Assembly (NCBI GenBank): GCA_963555705.1
Contig: OY743170.1
Coordinates: 30,579,362-30,643,361, forward strand
DNA length: 64,000 bases
DNA from: Ligustrum vulgare
Taxonomy: Eukaryota > Streptophyta > Magnoliopsida > Lamiales > Oleaceae
Direction: 5' to 3'
Positions within the stretch are counted from its first letter, which is position 1, and each line of letters opens with the position of its first letter. The notes beneath the pieces are model-generated. The model had not been told where the DNA came from, made no database searches, and saw only the letters and a program-made list of their open reading frames with translations. A program made the position numbers and the translations under genes. Shown in pieces: positions 1 through 10,570 of this stretch.

Positions 1-177
1 TTCAATATACTCTCAGATCATCGATGAGACCCAATTCCTACGTTTGTGCGATAGCTCCACTGTTGTCACAGTACTCATTACTGGAGCTACAATGCTTAGA
101 ATACTTATAGTTCACTAATGAACTTAACGATCGAGATTGCTTCCCAAGCACTTTTGTATTTGGTCTCGGTTGCATAG
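1..177 (-). pseudogene. Copia A, RNase H end (outer half, split by insertion)
   Basis: Read on the minus strand this piece gives broken RNase H sequence of a Ty1/copia polyprotein: a run reading YCDNSGAIAQT after one frameshift, the conserved C-terminal RNase H signature. It is the continuation of 6278-7440; the two halves are separated by the gypsy element at 178-6272 and share the duplicated CATAG (173-177 and 6273-6277). The same sequence occurs in plus orientation at 29330-29410 and 30980-31060 inside copia D. It is a dead fragment with stops in all frames and runs off the window. Confidence 0.8.
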
Positions 178-1169
178 TGTAACGCCCCGAATTCCGTGAA
201 ATTCGGGACGCCACTTCGTCCTTTAAAATTGACTTTATTGTGAAAAATAAATTTAATTCAAAACATCACATTAATCATTTCAAAACTTTAGCGGAAACTT
301 AATTCATTGGAATATAGAACAATTCATAAAAAAATTAATCTCAATTGTTCAGATGGAAGTAATGATAACTAATTTAAACTAGTAACATTCATAAAATTGA
401 CTGAAATATCATCATTTATTAAATTTGCCCCTTTCATTCGCCGTCATCTCCGAGATCTGCAAAAGTTGTTAAAAATGGAATGAGCATTTCGAAAGAAATA
501 CTCAGTAGACTCATCGCCAATAATTAATTTACAGAATAATTTATCACGTAATTATGCAATCATACAGTGACATCATCATCATCATCATTATCATCATCAT
601 CATCATCATCATCATAGGCTATTTGAATAAAATCAAAGGCTCTTTAAAATCATAGGGTGTGGGTAGTCTCGTCTCATGCATTTAAAGCATGTAAGTTATG
701 CATAACATCATTTCTCATTCTTATCTCATAAGAGATATTCTCATCTCGTCTCATGCATCAAAGCAGATAAATCACGTAATTTCACATAAGACATGTAAAT
801 TATAATCTAAACTAATTAGTGGGGCCGAGTCTACTGAGTATTTCTTTCGAAATGCTCATTCCATTTTTAACAGCTTTTGCATATCTCGGAGATGACGACG
901 AATTAAAGAGCAGCGTTGGAAAATTTAATAAATAATGATATTTCAGTCAATTTTATGAATGTTACTAGTTTAAATTACTTATCATTACTTCCATCTGAAC
1001 AATTGAGATTAAATCTTTTATGAATTGTTCTATATTCCAATTAATTAAGTTTTCGCTAAAGTTTTCAAATGATTAATGTGATGTTTTGAATTAAATTTAT
1101 TTTTCGCAATAAAGTCAATTTTAAAGGACGAAGTGGCGTCCCGGGTTTCACGGAATTCGGGGCGTTACA
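178..1169 (+). repeat. 5' LTR, inverted-plus-direct U5 chimera
   Basis: Positions 178-834 are the reverse complement of the last 645 bases of the 3' LTR (5628-6272). Positions 827-1169 are a direct copy of its last 343 bases (5930-6272). The two meet at GAGTCTAC (827-834), a sequence present at both donor points, which is a microhomology junction. The left terminus TGTAACGCCCCG is therefore the inverted U5 end, not the expected U3 start TGTAGCGACC. About 1.9 kb of U3, including any promoter there, is missing. A CAT/ATC microsatellite lies at about 570-616. The outer arms (178-520 and 836-1169) can pair as a long hairpin. Confidence 0.9.
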
Positions 1170-1172
1170 GCG

Positions 1173-1184
1173 TGGAATCAGAGC
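1173..1184 (+). other. Primer-binding site (tRNA-iMet type)
   Basis: TGGAATCAGAGC starts four bases after the 5' LTR end. It matches the standard plant initiator tRNA-Met complement TGGTATCAGAGC at 11 of 12 positions. It fixes the element as plus-strand. Confidence 0.8.
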
Positions 1185-1543
1185 AGGTCTACGTTTCTGT
1201 AGACTTGCAAAATTTTTAAAAAGAGAATTTTTCTAAAATAACCATAAATAATGTTTTGACGACTTTTGCCACTGCCATCTTTCGCTCCGCCAACTCCGAA
1301 GGTAAATGATTTTTATTATGAAGTTTATTTATTTTAATTTCGGATGCATGAGAAATGAAAGTTTTGAGATTTAGACGAGAAAGAATGAGAAAGATTTTGT
1401 ATCCGAAATAAGAAAGAAAGAAAGAAAACGAGTTTGAGCATAATTTGAAAGATCTTTTAAATTTTTATTGTCCTCGTAAATTTTTAACTAAGAGAAATGG
1501 ATAAAACCCCACTAAATTGGACTTTGCATATTTGGTTTAGGAC

Positions 1544-2140
1544 ATGGCCCCCATTGAAAGAGATATACTCAGTGAAACAGAACAAGCCATTTGAGGTTAT
1601 GAATGCTTCAGGCCTAGACTTGATTGGACCATTGCCCAACACATAGAACAGTTGAATATCGTACGTGATCAGGCTATACAACATGGTTATGTGACTAGTA
1701 ACCGCCAGTCAATCCATCGCTTACTCTCGACTTTCCAAAGTGATTATGCGGAGGTAGCTCGTAGCATATACGTAGATGCACTAGTGTCCCCTAATGTGGA
1801 CATAGAGTACAACACCTTCTGTGCGAGATTTGTGGCATATTGGCCCATGTATTTCGAGTACCGCTTTGGGGTTGCACCTGAAGAGAATCCAGAACCCGCG
1901 CCAATATTCGAGCCAGAACCTGAGCCCGAGCCAGGACAAGAGAATGAGTTAGTACTCGAGAGCGATCTCGAGGAGGACTCAGAAGAAGAACCTGAAGAAG
2001 ATCCGAAAGAAGAACCCGAGGAGGACCCAGAAGAAGAACCTGAAGAAGATCCGGAAGAAGAACCCGAGGAGGAACCCGAAGAGGATGCTGAAGTAGCACT
2101 GGGGGAATTCTCGGATGCTGAGTCATGTATTACCCAATAG
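1544..2140 (+). pseudogene. Acidic Glu/Pro-rich leader ORF of the gypsy element
   Basis: A frame opens at ATG 1544 (MAPIERDILSETEQAI), meets TGA at 1592-1594, then stays open to 2140. The first half is a mixed globular-looking segment. The second half (about 1890-2100) is a low-complexity EPEPEP / EEPEEDPEEE repeat built from 12- to 24-base units, extremely acidic. It precedes gag, where Tekay elements normally carry only an untranslated leader. I do not recognise the protein; it may be an accessory ORF or the worn front of gag. The 162-residue stretch after the stop could still be made from ATG 1652. No function is assigned. Confidence 0.5.
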
Positions 2141-2373
2141 ATTAATATAATTGGTAGTAGAATAGGCCCTATTTATTTTGAACTATGGTAGCATTTTACC
2201 GCTCCTATTTTGTATCCTCACTTGAAGGATTATTGGATTATCAATAAAGATATTATTTTGGTAAAAACATTTTCTTTATTTATTTATTTATTTATTTTTG
2301 TTTATGATTAAAAATATATGCATATATATACATATCGAGAAGTTGAATATATTTTACTCCTCTTCTTAAGGAA

Positions 2374-3361
2374 ATGTCGAGGCGCGGAAACAGAAGTGCA
2401 GCCGAACAAGCACACCCAGAACAGGGCCCCACAGCCCAATCCACGGCTATCAGGGACCTACTCCAAGAAGTACAAAGTTCGAGGCAAACTCCGGCAGTTT
2501 CCACAGTGCCGATGATAGAGCAATTTAGAAGGTACCGTTAGTCCCACTTTTGATGGCAGAAATGGTCCGCAAGCTGTTGAGGAATGGTTACAGACCATTG
2601 AGAGAATCTTCAAGCACATATCCTACCCTGAGGATAAGAAGGTTTTATGTGCTGAGTTCATGTTGGTCGGAAGGGTCGGCTATTGGTGGGAGTCAGCATC
2701 GCGGACCAGAACTGAAGTGGAACAGGCAACTCTAACTTGGGAAGAATTTAAAGCCGAGATCAAAGACAAATTCTTCCCACAAGCCCTTTGAGACCATAAG
2801 GAGGCTGAGTTTCTGCGTTTGACTCAAGGAGAGATGGACATAACAGATTACGAGAGAAAGTTCGAGGAATTATCCCGATATGCTCCACATCTGGTGGAGA
2901 CTGAGGCTAAAAAGGCTCGTCGTTTCGAGCGAGGGTTACGTTCCGATATTCGTCAAATAGTTAGTTCCCACGAGCTCCCTACCTATCAGGAGGTAGTGAA
3001 GAAAGTGCAGGCTGTGGCATATGCTAGTATCGGATATGAAGGACAGGGTTCGCAGAGTGAGTGGGGAAAAAGGAAATGGCATGATTCACATCATAACCAG
3101 AACATAAATCAGACATTCAACAAGAAGCAGAACACAGGGCCGGCCAAAGGCCAAGTGGCTAACTACATGCCCCCATGTCCCAAATGCCAGAAGATGCATA
3201 AGGGAGAGCGCCTTTTGGGCAAAGGAGTTTATTATAAGTGTGGTCAGCCGGGACACTTTGCACAGGATTTTCGTGCCACACTCGCTCAAGGTTTCGATCA
3301 GAAAAAGGAAAATAGATCAGAACAAGAAAGGGAATGCCAGAGTGTTCGCCATGACACATGA
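2374..3361 (+). pseudogene. gag polyprotein remnant (Tekay/Del type)
   Basis: The frame starts at ATG 2374 (MSRRGNRSAAEQAHPEQG), shifts by one base near 2538, and continues as the capsid region (SPTFDGRNGPQAVEEW; WTWE-like LTWEEFKAEIKDKFFPQAL). A TGA at 2789-2791 replaces the usual Arg in FFPQALRDHKEAEFL, consistent with CpG decay of CGA. It then runs open through MDITDYERKFEELSRYAPHL to a zinc knuckle, KCGQPGHFAQDF, in which the first and last metal-binding Cys are Tyr and Phe. Gag forms the particle that packages element RNA; this copy cannot make it. Confidence 0.85.
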
Positions 3362-3738
3362 AAATGTTGACCAAGATTTTGACGGGAACATAGGTATACT
3401 CTCGTTAGCCTTTCTGTATGTGTTTTAATCGACTTCGATGCCTAGCTAGACTGGTAGTAGTGATTATTGGTAGATTAACATTTATGGTTCACTAGATAGA
3501 ACCGAGTCACATGATGAGTTTTCAAACTTTTAACACTCTACCAGACTCGACATATGATATGGCACCAAAGAGAGAGAAGCCTATGTCCTTAGAAATCAAG
3601 AAGTTCAATTACTCAAAGTCCAATGGGGTAAACACGGTAGTGATGAAACTACATGAGAAAAGAAATAAGAAATTTTGGCCTAGTGCCTAAATATTATAGA
3701 TCAAGAAAATTTAAAATTTCGAGGACGAAATTATTTTA
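3362..3738 (+). other. Pol-less internal stretch of the gypsy element
   Basis: This 377-base stretch stands where about 3.5 kb of protease, RT, RNase H and integrase would be. The first bases may be the worn start of the protease region (HENVDQDFDG then a frameshift), but no DSG/DTG motif is readable. No other gene is seen. Confidence 0.6.
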
Positions 3739-3750
3739 AGGTGGTAGGGT
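3739..3750 (+). other. Polypurine tract
   Basis: AAGGTGGTAGGG lies directly before the TGTAGCGACC start of the 3' LTR, the expected site for plus-strand priming. Confidence 0.65.
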
Positions 3751-6272
3751 TGTAGCGACCGAGAATTTTCCATGACTTATTTAAATAAATATTTATTTTA
3801 AAAATGTGTCGCTACGACTTCGTCCATTTATTTTAAAAGCGTGATCGTCTAGCCAATAAAATGAAATGAAATTTAAATTTCATCATATTCCAATTCCCAA
3901 ATTTTATTTAATAATGTCCAAATTTTAAATTTGGAGAGATTACCCAAATTATTTGATTTTATGTACAAACCCATTATTTATTTTAAAGTCCAATTTTCAA
4001 GCAAATGGATTCAAATTATTTTTAAGTCCAAATCTTAATTGAGTCCAAACCATTTCAATCCAATCTAATTCTTTGACCCAATTTAGAAACCCAACCTAGT
4101 GACATAATCCCCACCTCATGTCCAATTAAATTTTGAATCCCAAGAAATTCTCCCTTTGCATATTCAACACGTTTTTTTTTTCTCTTCCCCCTCACACTAC
4201 ATCAACTCCACAATCTTCTCCATTCTTGAAATGGTTCCAACTTTCCTTACAACGCCCTAATTCCCTCAGTTTCCATCACAGAAAATTCTAACCTAATTGC
4301 TTAACAAATTATGGATTTCCAAGGTTACATCCCAGGATCACTCTTCGATCCCTTAATTCTTTCCCACTTTCCTCAATTTTTCCCTCACTCTAGCCTACCA
4401 TTTGAAGACAGCCAAAGCACTGTATATACCGCACTTCACTCTGATAACCACACACAAGACTTTCAGTAGAGACTGTAGGGGTAAGAATCCCTTCCTCCTC
4501 CACCGAAAAACATGACTACTCTGTTAAAAGTTTCACCTGCAAGACTCTTCCATCCAATAAATAGAATTCGGGAAAGTCAAAGGTCGTCACCTCGATTCAA
4601 TCAATGGGTCGAAGGGGACAAAACAAAATTCAAATCAGACATCATCACACAGACACAAATTTTACCAGCTCCATAGACGACTCTCAACTACCAAACCTCC
4701 ATTGTGAGTCCTCTGCCGACTTTAACCACCACGCCATCACCCTCATTCGTTTCAAATCCAATTAATGGAATTTGGGGCAATTGAAGGTAGTTTTCTTCAA
4801 TCCAAACAATGGATTCGAAGAAGGCAAGAAATTCATACTTCGTATTTGCCCAACTACAATCACCTACATCAGCAACCACCATACCCGCGACCACCTACTG
4901 CCACTTCAACACCCCGTCACGCAGACTCAAAACCAACCTCGAGGCTTCAACTATTAACCGTGAACAACCACCACACCTTCACTGCCTCACCCAAAATCCA
5001 CAACCAAATTAACCCACACAGCAACAAAAATCAAGAAATAAAATAAACCCAATACCTTACCTCAACCCTCAATCTATTTCTGGCCGGATTACCGCCGGGA
5101 AACCTAATGATCCGAACCCTCCAAACCTCGGCCCTTCCCGTAAAACCCGCACAAAATCCGGCCAAGCACCCACGGGCGCCACCACGTGAAGGTGGCGCTG
5201 TCGTCGGTTCTGCCTTCCGGCGGTCGTGGTGGAACGGGCGAGCCAGTTCGCCCGTCGCGCTCTCTCTCTCCCTTTTACTCTCTGTTTCCGAGCTTTGAGA
5301 GAAAGAGAGAGAGTGATAACTTTGTTTTATATTTTTGAAAATTAATGTTTGATCCCCGACTTTTCAAAAAATATTTATTTCAGTTCTTAAACTTTTAAAA
5401 CGTTTTACATAGCTCCTACAGTCTCAATCAACTCCTATTAAGTTTCAAAATATTCCTAGTCAACCCACTAATTTTCGAAAAGTCTATTTAATCCCCCAAA
5501 CTTTAGTTATTCACTTTAATTTTTGAAATACTAAATTAAATTAATTTTCTTTTGGCTAGGCGATACTTTTGGTGATTTAGAAGATTGACGTGACTTTCCA
5601 GCTTTATTTTCAAACTCGTGATTTAAGGTAGACTCGGCCCCACTAATTAGTTTAGATTATAATTTACATGTCTTATGTGAAATTACATGATTTATCTGCT
5701 TTGATGCATGAGACGAGATGAGAATATCTCTTATGAGATAAGAATGAGAAATGATGTTATGCATAACTTACATACTTTAAATGCATGAGACGAGACTATT
5801 CACACTCTATGATTTTTAAAGAGCCTTTGATTTTGTTCAAATAGCCTATGATGATGATGATGATGATGATGTCACTGTATGATTGCATAATTACGTGATA
5901 AATTATTCTGTAAATTAATTATTGGCGATGAGTCTACTGAGTATTTCTTTCGAAATGCTCATTCCATTTTTAACAGCTTTTGCAGATCTCGGAGATGACG
6001 GCGAATGAAAGGGCAGCGTTGGCAAATTGAATAAATGATGATATTTCAGTCAATTTTATGAATGTTACTAGTTTAAATTACTTATCGTTACTTCCATCTG
6101 AACAATTGAGATTAAATTTTTTATGAATTGTTCTATATTCCAATTAATTAAGGTTCTGCTAAAGTTTTCAAATGATTAATGTGATGTTTTGAATTAAATT
6201 TATTTTTCGCTATAAATTCAATTTTAAAGGACGAAGTGGCGTCCCGGGTTTCACGGAATTCGGGGCGTTACA
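3751..6272 (+). repeat. 3' LTR of the gypsy element (2522 bp)
   Basis: Starts TGTAGCGACCGAG and ends GGGGCGTTACA next to CATAG. It is related to the LTRs at 34337-37161, 40673-43497 and 50660-54120: shared start, shared GATGAGTCTACTGAGTATTTC block and shared U5 end. A GC-rich CT-repeat-bearing segment at 5090-5330 resembles a gene leader read on the minus strand and ends at a GAG|GTAAGG donor-like site (5060/5061). Open frames at 4765-5046 and nearby are low-complexity Thr/Pro/His sequence and are not called as genes. Confidence 0.9.
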
Positions 6273-6277
6273 CATAG

Positions 6278-7440
6278 TAAGCTGTCTCCCATGTTTGAAC
6301 CATTTCAAACTGACCACACAACTACTATGAGTTAATTCTCAATCAGACTGAATATTCCCTTCATCCTTTCCAGGTCTAAAGGATGATATCTCTATACCCA
6401 AAGACTGTAAGTCTACATTTCTTCTCGTGTCTATTGTGTTCTTAGTGCCTCTCAAGTACTAAATAATATAAAAGGTGTCGTACATAGTGTGGTATTTAAG
6501 AAGATCTTATTGTCAAACAATCAAATATCTTCTCCATATCATTCTTTCTCAATATGTGTTCTAAACACCATTTTGAGACAATTAACCCAAAAACTTTTAG
6601 GATAGAATCCTACATTGGATTCATTCGTGCTAACCCCATTAGCATTCATCTATGTACATGGATTGAGAAATTAAAATAACCTTCCAAATCTATCTCTATA
6701 GATTCTGGTTCCCAAAGTGAAGGTCTTATTTCTCATCCATCATGAAGAAATTTTAAATAATTGCACTTTCATTTTCAAGGATAGAGATTCAACTTCTAAT
6801 CAATAATATGTCATCTACATATAATATCAGAAATATTGAACACTTACACTAACCTTTTACATACACACATGATTCATCTACAATTTTTGATAAAAAGAAA
6901 CAATTTGATTATCTCATCAAAATTAAGATTCTAACTCTGTGGTGCTTGCTAAACCATAATTATATCTTTGTAGCAAGTATACTATGTTTGGATATTTAAG
7001 GATTCAAAACTTTCGGATTGTGTCATACACAAATCTCTTTTTAAGATTCCCTTCAAGGAATATGATTTGATATGCATTTCAAAAATTTCATAATCACAGC
7101 ATGTTGCTACTGCAAGTAAAAATCGAATTAATTCAGAGTAAACGCATTTACAGCCTATAAGTCTTACCAATTTCAGTCGAATCAAATAAGTTCCAAAAAT
7201 TGCTTTTAACACGGATTCCAGGCTTCTTACCATCTCATTTAGTCAATATATGACTTAGCTTATATGTAAATATAGGCTCATTATCCTTGATGACTAATAC
7301 AATATTAGCAATTAGGGATGTGTAAATCCATGGAGTATACATGATCCTAATATTTTTACATGGAGCTCATGCATTCTCAGTCGTCACTACGTCTTGAGTA
7401 GCTTGCATGTTCCAAGCATTGATATGTGCCTCATCCAATG
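6278..7440 (-). pseudogene. Copia A reverse transcriptase remnant (inner half)
   Basis: The minus strand reads as copia RT broken by many stops: an IGCKCVYSEL-like segment, a run corresponding to the DEMIKMF..FIKNADEPCVYKK block near 6850-6900, and an intact catalytic YVDD at 6810-6821. It is contiguous with 1-177 once the gypsy insertion is removed. It is the same family as the RT remnants in copia D (28330-29413 and 29978-31063), which carry YVGD instead. The left-to-right order on the minus strand is RT then RNase H, as in copia. Not functional. Confidence 0.8.
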
Positions 7441-7690
7441 CAAGCTCAAATTCTAGCTTAAATAATCGATTAAATATATATGTGATATAATGAACTATTT
7501 CATGTAAGACTTTTACTCCCACTGTCTTCTCTTAGATAAATGATTTCTCCAAGATATTGACAAAATTCAAGTTAGACTTTCTTTCTCAATAAGAACGTAG
7601 AAATAATATCCAACCATCTTTTGGATATCCCACTATTTATCCAAATTTGGTATACTTCTAATAAGTATTGAAGTCTTAAATCTTAACTAG
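7441..7690. other. Junction between copia A and copia B
   Basis: No open frame or LTR end is evident here. The copia A similarity fades on the left and copia B RNase H on the right. The missing 3' LTR of copia B should lie here, so a deletion or recombination between the two copies is inferred. Confidence 0.4.
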
Positions 7691-7739
7691 AGGACGATTA
7701 AACCTTTGAGGTTCAAACTATCACACTTTTGAATCCATA

Positions 7740-8869
7740 AACCCTGCTGTAAGGTTCCCTTCAAATATCTAAATACCCTCTTAAGTGCTTGCCAATATGT
7801 ATTTGTGGAAGACTGGAGGAATTGGCTGAGCTTGTTCACAGCAAACATAATGTTAGGCCTGGTATGGGAGAGATATTACAATCCTCCAACTGCACTTCTA
7901 TAAGTGGAGGAATTTTTTAGGATTTCCCCTTCATCCTTGGACAGTGTTTACTGGTAACAATTGGTGTTGGACAAGGTTTTAAGTGTTGAAAAGCATACCT
8001 CTTAAGAAGTTCAGAGATATATCTTGTTTGTGTGAAGTGAATACCTGATTCATGCCACAATACTTCTATTCCCAAAAATAATGAAGCTGCCCCATATCTT
8101 TCTGAGAAGTTTCTTTGTTCAAATCATCAATGAACCTTTGCACCAACACAGAATCATTCCCTATAACAACTATATCGTCCACATAGATTAGACCAAAAAT
8201 AATCTGCTTTGTACCTTTGAAATAGAACAGAGATGTATCTACTTTCGACTGCTAAAACTTGCACCTTAACAGGGTTGTCTTCAGTTTGTCATTCTAGGCT
8301 CGAGGACCCTGCTTCAAGCCATATAAGGCTTTATCCAGTTTGCACACGTATGAGGGCTTTGAGCTATTGATGAAGCCTTCAGGCTGGGTCATAAAAACAG
8401 TTTCTTCCAGTTCACCGTTTAAGAATGCATTGTTGATGTCTATCTACCTGATTTTCCTTGTCACTGCAAAAGTAAGAATGATCCTTAATGTTGAAGGCCT
8501 GATCACTAGACTAAATGTCTCACTAAAGTCAATACCAGGGGTTTGATGAAATCCCTTTGCAACCAGCATTGCCTTTAACCTATGAATCTTCCCATCAGCA
8601 CTATGTTTCAACTTGAAGACCCATTTATTTCCTACTACATTGTAAGAGAGGTTGAAGGGTACAAGTTTCCATGTTTTACTTTTCATCAAAGCACGGTATT
8701 CTTCTTCCATTACTCGTTTCCAGTCACTACTTAGCAAAGCTTGTTCAACTCCCTGAGGTTTTGTGTTTTGTAAGACACAGTATGAAACACATTGCCTTGA
8801 GTAAACTTTAGGCTTAAAGATTCCCCCTTGCTCTAGTGACCATAGGGTGCTGCACTGGTTGATTGTCAT
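7740..8869 (-). pseudogene. Copia B reverse transcriptase / RNase H
   Basis: RT copies element RNA into DNA. From 8869 leftwards the frame gives ALLSSDWKRVMEEEYRAL, SKTWKLVPF, NKWVFKLKHSADGKIHRLKA, LVAKGFHQTPGIDFSETFS and SLVIRPSTLRIIL, the classic copia RT N-terminal blocks. After a frameshift the catalytic motif LIYVDDIVVIGND lies at about 8150-8195 (YVDD at 8174-8185). The QKDMGQLHYF block follows, then degraded RNase H sequence ending near 7740 (LRGYLNIW-like). Several stops are present. Confidence 0.88.
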
Positions 8870-9983
8870 GGTTAGTACTATCTTCTTCTACAGGAATGTC
8901 AATAGTAGGCTCCAATGATTGTTCAAGTGTGTTTTCAACAGATTCTGATCCTTCCTCATACTGATATTTTCATTTTCTGCATATATTGGCTGATTTAAAT
9001 CACTTAAGTCACAACCGGAGTGTCCTACTACTTGGGTTGCTTCAGGTTGTTCTATATCAGTAGAACCAGAACTGAGAGGAACAACAGGTGTTTGATTGGG
9101 TAAAGAGAAGTATGTAATTATTTCATTTGTAGTGGTTGGAGGAGAATGACCTTTCCTAAGGAAACCAGACTCATGTGGAAACTCAAGTTCATTGAAAATA
9201 ACATCTCTAGAGGTACAAATTTTTCCTGTTGAATTAAGAAACTTGTAGCCTTTGTGGGACTCACTGACACCAAGGAAAACACACTTAGTTGAATGAAAAC
9301 TAAATTTATGTTGTTAATAGGGTCTCAAACAAGGATAACAAGCAAATCCAAATGTCTTAAGACTTTTGTAGTCAACTTATTTATTGTAAAGGACCTGGAG
9401 TGGAGATTTCAGACCAAGAGTGGGAGTAGGTAATCTATTAATGAGTTAAGTTGCTGCTTGAAATGATTCCCACCAATATGTTAAAGGCATATGAGCTTGT
9501 GCTAATAGAGTTAAGCCTGTTTTTCTTATATGCCTATGTTTTCTCTCAATTCTCCCATTTTGGATTGAAGTGTGAGGGCAAGAATGTCTAAACTCAATAC
9601 TAGTTGGTTATATGTATAAAATTTCTGAACTCTCCCTACCAATCGGATTGTAAGGTTTTGATTGTTCTCTCAAATATGTTTTCAACTAGTTTTTTGAATT
9701 AAATGAAGAGGTTTAATGCTTCTGATTTGTGTTTCATGGGATATATCCAAGTAAATCGACTGAAGTCATCCAAGAAGGTAATGTAATACTTAAAACCAGA
9801 GTTTGATTGGATAGGAGCTAGGCCCCATACATCTGTATATATTAAGCCTAGTGGAGCCTTGGCATGTGTGCTTGACAAAGGGAAAGGAAGGGCATGGGAT
9901 TTTCCATATTGGCAGGCATTACAAAACAACAACTTTTCATTAACCTTTTGTTTGTGATTACAGACTTTGAGAACTTGAGACAC
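8870..9983 (-). pseudogene. Copia B integrase
   Basis: Integrase inserts the cDNA. On the minus strand the zinc-binding C-x2-C (FCNACQYGKSH) is followed by the core, LIYTDVWGLAP with the first catalytic Asp, and TFLDDFSRFTWIYPMK with the second. The middle of the core (9330-9690) is shifted and stop-ridden. A C-terminal part reads VFLGVSESHKGYKFLNSTG, the GKGY-like block of copia integrases, near 9225-9285, followed by an acidic linker to RT. Confidence 0.85.
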
Positions 9984-9986
9984 TAT

Positions 9987-10256
9987 CTAGCTAGAGGGGT
10001 GTCCAAGTCTCTTATGCCAAACATTTGGATCAGACTCTAGTAACTGACTGCTATGACTATCAGAGAAAGTAACATTGTAGAACTTATTTGAGTGAAGAGA
10101 CTCATGATTTTTAGACTTAGACTTTGAGGGTGAGAGGTCCAACTGGTACAACCTATCCTTAAGCTTCCCTTGTAACATTATCTTCCTTGTGAACTTGTCC
10201 TTAACAAAGCAACAATTAGAGTGAAACTCCATGAAAACATGATTGTTATAGGTCAA
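9987..10256 (-). pseudogene. Copia B GAG-pre-integrase domain
   Basis: The 89-residue frame ends in DPNVWHKRLGHPSS, the His-x-His half of the integrase HHCC zinc finger. It is separated by one stop from the CNACQ half at 9699-9983. Upstream sequence (LQGKLKDRLYQLDL) is the usual GAG-pre-integrase domain between protease and integrase in copia. It is part of the same polyprotein and not an independent gene. Confidence 0.85.
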
Positions 10257-10267
10257 TTACGAAACAC

Positions 10268-10570
10268 TTACAATTTTTTCTTAATTTCGGGAACATGCAG
10301 CCGATTTTTCAATACAATTGGCTTATTGTTTAAAGCAGGTATGCAAGTATAACCAACATGAGAAATATGTAGTTTATCTCCATTGTCAACTATTACCTTT
10401 TCCTTACCTGTGTATTCAATTGCTGGTTTCAGATTTTCCACATTTGCTGTGACATGACTGCTGGCTCCAGTGTCAGAAAACCATGATGGATCGTTTAGTG
10501 TGCTGGGCATAGCAACATATGCTGATGGTGAGAGACTCTCATTGTTCCTGAAGCCAGGAGGTGATCCCAT
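10268..10570 (-). pseudogene. Copia B aspartic protease
   Basis: The polyprotein-processing protease. The frame contains DPSWFSDTGASSHVTANVE, with the active-site Asp in DTGAS, then VDNGDKLHISHVGYT and LKNRLHVPEIKKKL, the standard flap and C-terminal blocks of copia proteases. It is uninterrupted for 100 residues. One frame change separates it from the GAG-pre-integrase frame. Confidence 0.88.

Larger units (their letters stand above)
178..6272 (+). mobile_element. Tekay-like gypsy element, gag-only, with rearranged 5' LTR
   Basis: Flanked by a perfect 5-bp target duplication, CATAG (173-177 and 6273-6277), so both ends were joined to the target by integrase. The order is: rearranged 5' LTR (178-1169), tRNA-Met-like primer site (1173-1184), acidic ORF (1544-2140), broken gag (2374-3361), a short pol-less stretch, a purine tract (3739-3750) and the 3' LTR (3751-6272). 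The gag type and the GAGGACGAAATTATTTTAAGG context before the 3' LTR are typical of Del/Tekay chromoviruses. RT, RNase H and integrase are absent, so it depended on another element in trans, like the gag-only TR-GAG class. It interrupts copia A. Confidence 0.9.

Noticed and set aside
1791..2126. 111-residue minus-strand frame, Leu/Pro/Arg-rich
   Set aside because: It is the antisense shadow of the Glu/Pro repeat at 1890-2100; its composition is set by the repeat.
4765..5046. Overlapping Thr/Pro/His-rich frames in the 3' LTR
   Set aside because: Low-complexity sequence open in several frames at once; no domain; lies in LTR U3.
7441..7690. 3' LTR of copia B
   Set aside because: I looked for the TGTAGTTGGAAATATA start of its 5' LTR and found no copy in this stretch.
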